In this document: one piece after another, positions 58,801-64,000 of the stretch
Position numbering within the stretch: position 1 is the stretch's first letter
Layout: the number at the start of each line of letters is the position of its first letter
NCBI GenBank assembly: GCA_030248295.1
Contig: JASANH010001039.1
Span: forward strand, 744,001-808,000
DNA: 64,000 bases
From: Mesodorylaimus sp. YZB2_4
Taxonomy: Eukaryota; Nematoda; Enoplea; Dorylaimida; Dorylaimidae
Direction of reading: 5' to 3'
Made by a program: the position numbers and the translations under genes
Notes under the pieces: generated by a model
Told to the model about the DNA's origin: nothing
What the model saw: only the letters and a program-made list of their open reading frames with translations
Databases searched by the model: none

Positions 58801-59967
58801 GAAGAATGGAAAAGATTGAAGGGATCTGGTGTTTTGTATGGACTCGTTGTGGATTCGAATGTGCTGAAGACGGGTGTGGTTAGATTTCTGCATCGCGATT
58901 TGGAAGTTGAGGTAAGATTGAAGACCTTGCAAATTTTTGTGGGTTTTTCTTTCGTAAAACGGGTTAAACCTGTTCAGAGTGGTTAGGCAATGTGTACAAA
59001 TACATATATGCACAGCGTTGTTGCTGGGGAAGGTGTCGAGGCCATAGGTCACAGATTTGGACATACTGTATATGTCTATACTGCATACTGCATGGACTGG
59101 CATACACACAGCATGCCTGCCCACATGCATACAGCACAAACATTGGCATGCCGAATACATGCCTGTACATGTATGCCCATCTATGCAGTAGGCACGGATT
59201 GTGTTGCATTGGATGGGCATAAATGCATCGCGCTGGATTGCTTGTAGGTATGTCCGTCCATCTATGCACGGATTTGTACATATACCCATCTATCCAGTGT
59301 GGGCATACGTGTACAAATCCGTGCCCCTAGGGCCTGCACAATGCGCAGCTTCACGCTACCAGGATATGGGTATACATTCATGTACAGGCATACATGAAGG
59401 ATGTTCATATATGTGTTGCATGCATGCGAGCTGGCATACTAGGCGTGCTTTATGTAAGCCTGTACATATATGCCCATACATGCAGTATGGGCACAGGAAT
59501 ATGTACAAGTCTGTGCACCTAACTCCTGAACACACAGACACACAAAGTATGTCCATGTATGCATTGGCTGGTATGTATGCACGCAGGCGTGTCTAGTACA
59601 TACTGTATATACGTCGAGTTACAATACTCTCTGCCTCTCACGATCAGGTCCATCAATCGCCCCAGCACACTGCACTGTAATCTTCCAGTCGGCCGTAGTC
59701 TATAATCATGGTAGGACAACCCCGTGGCACTGATGTTTCAGCCTTTGACCAAAGTCTAAAGCTGATCGCGATATGGGGCTTCTCGCGGCAGTTTTTCTCA
59801 GTACTTGACGCAGGAAACATGTGGTCAGGAATGCACACCTGTACATGCATAGGGGTGAAATATATTCCTTCCAAACGTGTCTTCAGGTGGAAACGGCATT
59901 GCCTCAACTCCGGATCGAATTGCTTCATCGATTCGGCAGAAAACAGCGGTTTGTTCAATCTGATTAG
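55826..59967 (+). CDS. POLG2: POLG2-like mtDNA polymerase accessory subunit
   Basis: Fragmented gene. Supported exons: 55826-56030; about 56,555-56,735; about 57,640-57,835; 57892-58005; 58630-58911; 59887-59967. The last four join in phase 0. Similarity to the accessory (processivity) subunit of DNA polymerase gamma: AIKRGFLIEYKEA with GYGLGALGKETKRNVINEW (N-terminal part of the aminoacyl-tRNA-synthetase-like fold), NLLDRNAYKLSLDYLKSAV, LLVEPTILALLEDGA (class II-type region), and the C-terminal anticodon-binding-like domain LHKRLAPFPIALILPVSTS with DELGLRYLDAR. It would act in mitochondria to bind DNA and support the catalytic subunit. The joints after exons 1 and 2 and the start of exon 3 could not be set by consensus sites, and one exon may be missing between them. 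Repeats fill the introns. Confidence 0.68.
56055..56290. repeat. four-copy GACTTGCC/GATTTGCC repeat
   Basis: GACTTGCCAAACAGGCA, GATTTGTCACACAAGCA, GACTTGCCGCGCAAACA and GATTTGCCACACTAGCA are spaced 40-100 bp apart in the first intron of the POLG2-like gene. Confidence 0.55.
57000..57120 (-). repeat. tRNA-like SINE head in POLG2-like intron
   Basis: Minus strand: an A-box-like TGGATCAGTCAACTG (about 57,065) and a B-box-like CAAGTTCAAATCCCACC (about 57,010-57,025). No clean acceptor stem, so a tRNA-derived repeat is more likely than a gene. Confidence 0.45.
58990..59600. repeat. GCATAC/CATGC-rich hairpin array
   Basis: Many GCATAC, TGCCCAT and TACAAAT words. 59,267-59,325 is a hairpin whose ends GCACGGATTTGTAC and GTACAAATCCGTGC match exactly, with TACCCAT...GGGCATA inside. 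A related hairpin lies at about 59,458-59,516. It sits in the last intron of the POLG2-like gene. Confidence 0.65.
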
Positions 59968-60205
59968 ATCAAGTGATTTTTGTACTTTTTCACGCCGCAA
60001 TCAGGCAGAATTAGAGTTTGTTATAAATTTTTATTTTTTTGGTCTTAAGTGTTTTGCACAATGTGTATTGAAAATTGCGATATTTTTCAAAAATAAGCAT
60101 AAAAGCCAAATATGAGCATGGCACATAGTTTAGGCTACTTTACACAGTACAACGAGAGCACAAATGCACACATAACGTGTATGGCCGCAGGTGACGGGGG
60201 ATAAG
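59968..60205. other. gap between convergent genes
   Basis: Space between the POLG2-like gene (+) and the EB/lustrin gene (-), which converge here. Confidence 0.5.
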
Positions 60206-63200
60206 TTAGCCCTGCTGGTTACCATTGAATCCTCGAATACGGACAACAGGAATGTTACTGACTGTGCCGCTCGATGGACGTGGTGGTTGGTTGGACTGAG
60301 CTGGTGCCGATGAGGTGCGGCCAGTAGGGGTTGCTTTGGCGGGAGGCGCGGGAGTGCTGGGTTCGGGTGCTGGCGCTTTAGGTTGCGACTCCTCCTCGAT
60401 CGTCTCTTCTTGGGATTTGGAACTGGTAACGTTGGAGGTTGGGAGTTGGCTTGCGTTGGTAGGGGGTAGGCGAGGTTGGGGAACGAGAGAGGTGCCAGTG
60501 GAGTTGCGGCCTGTTGACGGTACAAGAGTGCCAGCGCCTGGTGCAGGTGCTATCAAAGGTACTGAACCGAGAGATGGCGGGTTTTGGCTGATTGGAAAAA
60601 CTGGTCCTGGCATAGTGTTGTCCTCTGGTTTGCAGCATATACCCTTGTCAGTGCTGTAAGGGTCGAAGAGGCAGGAGGCGCCGGTGGGGCATAGCACGGG
60701 GGCCGATCCGTTAGTGGCGTCATGGGCGGCAAAGAGCTGCTGGTGCGGCATGGCGGTGATGTCGCATCGTTGTGGTTCTGTCTTTTTTGGTGCGGCCAGA
60801 AGTTTCATGCGGAACGGTTTGCACATGGCTTCGTAGTCGCTGATTTCTGAAAAAAATGCCCGTGGCTACGGGTTAGACAGGCCACGACATCATACTGTCT
60901 GGGCACAACTTTTTTCTGCAGGCGTGCAACAACTGACTGTCAGGTCATGGCATACTCTGGTATTGTTTCCTTGCATGCAGCTTTTTCCTAATGTATGATA
61001 TACAGCGAGTGCAGCTGGACCACACAGTATGGTAGCGTACTCCAATACTGTGGTCTGGAACTGACTGGCCTGAAGTGGACCATGGCCGAACAATGTGCTG
61101 TCCGTGGCCACGATATTCCAGATGATAATCACAGGCTGCTCGCGGATATATCCTCAAGCGACAGCTCCATGGACAAGTCCATCAGCCAGCTCAGATACAC
61201 TCCCAAGATTGGCTTACTTGGTTTAGCGCAACACAGCGAATACGTGTTATTAGCTTCGTTCCACCAGCGTCGACAGAACTCGCTCTCCTTGCAAACTTTT
61301 GCATCGTCAGTGCATTCAGTGTATTCTTCCATCGGCTTCAGGCCCGCTGGGGTTGGACAAGAGGGTTCTGGAACATGATATACGCAAGTGCATTTTGAGT
61401 GTCACAAACACTGACGATAGCCACTGCATTCTTACCAGCAATGCACCTTTGTGGTGCAGCTGCGCGTGCTCCAGCAGCAGAGCTTTTCTTCTCAGGTTCA
61501 GGGATATAGCCATTGAAGCAGGTGCACACACCGTTCGAACACAGTGTATTCGTTCCTTGTCTGCACTCCTCGTTCGTCGTGCAATCTTCACCCAGGCCAG
61601 CTTCTGAAATAAGATGCATGAATTTACCTTAGAGGCTTTAGGAAACAGTTCGCTTGCCTCTGAGGCAACGACCGTAGTAGTTTCTAAAATTGCCTTCTGG
61701 GCATAAACATTTGCTCTTTCCATCCTTGTCTTTGCGACAAGATGCACCCAGGACATTATAGCACTGCTCGTCGACCATGCAGTGGCCATGATAAGCCGAT
61801 TCTAAAATGTAGGTGTGCACTCACGTGCTGAAATGATGACAGGCTCAGGCTTACTTGCATAGCATTTTCCATCTTTCTGGATTGGATGGTTGGCTGGACA
61901 GGCTGAAATGAAGACCATGGCCATAACATTTTGGCGGATGTCGTATGCATAGTTTGCCCGCTGAATTATGTTCTAGTGGATAACACAGTCAAGATCAAAT
62001 AACATGTTTTGACTCCCCTGATTCGAGTGCTGCTGACATGAGGCTTGCGATCATTAGGACTCCATAATCCTTCATTTGGTCAGTCTGATAACAGCTATCA
62101 GAATTGATCAAATCGATTATTGGATTATCCCATCAATAATAAGTTACTGTAGTTTACTTGAACCAATTCACAAACTCAAGTTTATTAACTGATCCGCCAA
62201 ACTTATCGTGACCTGATCAGTGTGGAACCGATTTTCTGGTCAACCTAATTAATATGCATGCGATAGTCAAGAATATGATCAACCAATCAATAATCAAAGA
62301 TCTGATTAATCGACAATCTAGAACTTGCTTAACCAGTCAATCTTAAAAATCTGATCAATAAATCGATAATCATAAATCTGAATAATTAATTACAGATCTG
62401 GTTAGACAATTGATGATAAGAAATCTGATCAACAAATCGATTATTGAAAATATTATTAGACAATTAATTATCAAAAATCTGGTTAGATAATAGATTATTA
62501 AGGATCTTGCCAATCGATAATTGAGCCCCTAATTAACCAATCGATAACCATAAATCTGATTAGACAATCGATCGCTAATGCTATTGCTATTTACTCTCTG
62601 GCCAAACAGGGGCTCAATTATCGATTGGATCCTTAATAACCTATTGTCCAACCAGATTCTTGATGATCAATTTTCTAATCAGATTTTCAATCAGATCGAT
62701 TATCAAGGATCTGGCTACAAATCGATCATCAAACCACTGATTTACTAATCGATTTAAAAATATCTGATTAACCTTCTGATCGATAATCAAAAACCTGACT
62801 GACCAATCGATAATCAAAAATCTGAGTATCAGACCGACCATAGGCCATCATCATACCAAATTGATCCGAAATCAGAATCTGTCTACAGTTCTTCCCACCA
62901 CCTTGGTCCACTTACCATTTGGGCAACACATGGTCTCTGTATAGCTTCCAATGACATACGAGAAGCAGTGATGGGTTTCCCAGGGGCAGTTCGTGCAATT
63001 ATGTCCCTCCAATGGCTGACCGATCGGACAATTCATTTCTATAACCGTGCACCTTCAGTATGCTGAAAGCAGTCATGACAAAACGCTTACTAATTTTGGG
63101 GCAGCAGAATCCATTTTGGCTTCCTATTTCGGCGTGTAAACAGTAAAAATCCTTGGCGCATACTTCCTCGTTATCCAGTGTACACGTCTGCACTTTTCCT

Positions 63201-63971
63201 CGTTTGTCCTTCGTCGGCTCGCCCAGTGGGCATTGATTAACTGAGATGGACAAAGGATACAGGGGAGTGGGCAGGAGGATGCAACTTTGTGTTGTACACG
63301 AGAAATTGAATATGAACAGGACACGGCGGTCAGTGGGGGGGTGGGGGGGTCCTACCTGGATAGCAGTGGCCATTAAGTTGATTGGTACCGGCTATGCATT
63401 GGCATTTATTGTGCAAACATTGCGAATACGCTTGCATACATTGCTCGTTAGTTTCACATTTTTCTTCTAATTGACGAGCTGAAAAAGGAAGGAAATGTGC
63501 TGTGCAAGCATTTGAAGTTTAAAATTAGAATCTTATTTTGCAATGGTTAAAGTGCAAAACATGTTTTTTTCTGCAGTCTCAATTTTCCGAATTTTGCAAA
63601 AAATGTGCAATTTTTGTTATCGACAATGATAATTCGAGATCCACGCGCTTGCAGTTTTAATGCAGGATCAGAAAGAACACGAAAAAGTTACATTTTGACT
63701 TGAAAATCAGCACAGAAATCTTATGCATCACCCAACTCCCCGAGCCTGCACGCACGCGCGCAAATATTGGATTTGCCACTTGCACTCAAACATTTTTTGC
63801 AACCGTCTGAATTCAAGCCCAAAAATAAACAAGCACTTGAAAAATGCAGTCTGCGTTAATTCTGTGACATGCACTTAAAATCCTGAAAGCACAGCTTTCA
63901 CAAACCAACTTCCTCCAGTCACTTACCAGCCATGCATCCATCTCCAACTGGGACTTGTCCGACTGGGCAGT
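60206..63971 (-). CDS. secreted EB-module/lustrin-Cys protein, partial
   Basis: Nine exons read from the right edge leftwards: 63971-63927, 63478-63356, 63240-63091, 63038-62916, 61902-61855, 61801-61658, 61603-61436, 61367-61218, 60846-60206; at least 530 residues, with the N-terminus beyond the window. Cys-rich modules alternate: EB modules (EEKCETNEQCMQAYSQC, HGHCMVDEQCYNVLGASC, EDCTTNEECRQGTNTLC) and lustrin-cysteine-type modules (CPLGEPTKDKRG...GFCCP, CPIGQPLEGHNC...MCCP, CPTPAGLKP...LCCAKP, and GICCKPED in the last exon). The last exon ends in a Pro/Ser/Thr-rich tail (about 140 residues) with SQEETIEEES and the end RGFNGNQQG. All introns in this part are phase 1. Such proteins are secreted; an extracellular-matrix, cuticle or protease-inhibitor role is an inference. 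One intron (61,657-61,604) seems to start with GC. Confidence 0.85.
62100..62850. repeat. AT-rich repeat with large inverted core
   Basis: Diverged units of about 35-40 bp containing AATCGATAATCA and AAATCTGATTA. A nearly perfect inverted pair has CAATCGATAATTGAGCCCCT at 62,511 and its exact complement at 62,609-62,628, extended outwards over about 55 bp per arm. It lies in an intron of the EB/lustrin gene. Confidence 0.75.
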
Positions 63972-64000
63972 CTAAAAAGTACGTGAGAGCTTTTTCAAAA

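Noticed and set aside
58756..59289. 177-codon minus frame
   Set aside because: Antisense to a POLG2-like exon and the adjoining CATAC repeat; no family.
62000..62850. CRISPR-like spaced repeats
   Set aside because: Units are diverged, spacers are not unique, and an inverted core explains the structure; the window is eukaryotic.

Overview
This is eukaryotic, metazoan DNA and most probably nematode. It has short GT-AG introns mixed with long repeat-filled ones, TATA boxes close to start codons, and families that are expanded or typical in nematodes: an FkbM/Methyltransf_21-like type II membrane methyltransferase, a secreted EB-module plus lustrin-cysteine protein, a divergent DEG/ENaC channel, a BPI/LBP lipid-binding protein, a Ly6-like GPI protein and cathepsin-A-like S10 carboxypeptidases. 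Genes are fairly sparse (about 14 in 64 kb) and repeats are many. That fits a non-Caenorhabditis, possibly early-branching nematode, but the phylum call is an inference from gene content.

Layout. 0-7 kb: a von Willebrand A membrane protein, a secreted Cys-rich protein (+), and two glycine-rich secreted proteins on the minus strand that share a C-terminal motif. 7-10 kb: no gene, one tRNA-derived SINE. 10.2-11.5 kb: a multi-exon secreted Cys-rich protein. 12-14.3 kb: a decayed copy of the vWA gene followed by a decayed BEL/Pao pol fragment. 14.6-16.1 kb: a BPI/LBP gene (-). 17.9-19.6 kb: an intronless DEG/ENaC-like channel. 19.7-21.1 kb: a foldback-element fragment and a TA-flanked MITE. 22.1 kb: a neuropeptide precursor. 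25 kb: a Ly6-like gene. 26-30 kb: SINE and LINE debris. 30.8 kb: an FkbM-like methyltransferase. 33-49.8 kb: three tandem serine carboxypeptidase genes, each 11 exons and 470 codons, with MITEs and microsatellites in their introns. 36.7-39.7 kb: two inverted-repeat elements between copies one and two. 52.9-55.4 kb: a riboflavin transporter (SLC52/RFT family). 55.8-60.0 kb: a gene resembling the mitochondrial DNA polymerase gamma accessory subunit (POLG2). 60.2-64 kb: a minus-strand EB/lustrin modular secreted protein that runs off the right edge.

How the genes relate. The three carboxypeptidases are a clear local expansion, probably secreted or lysosomal digestive peptidases. The two Gly-rich genes are a second local pair, and the vWA gene with its wreck at 12 kb is a third duplication. 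The riboflavin transporter and the POLG2-like gene lie head-to-tail about 440 bp apart, and the second starts directly after a splice-acceptor-like TTTTTCAG, so trans-splicing or an operon is possible. No classical operon, rRNA, intact tRNA or CRISPR array was seen. The most unusual material is the layered repeat landscape (SINEs, several MITE families, a foldback element with arms of about 450 bp) and the POLG2-like gene.
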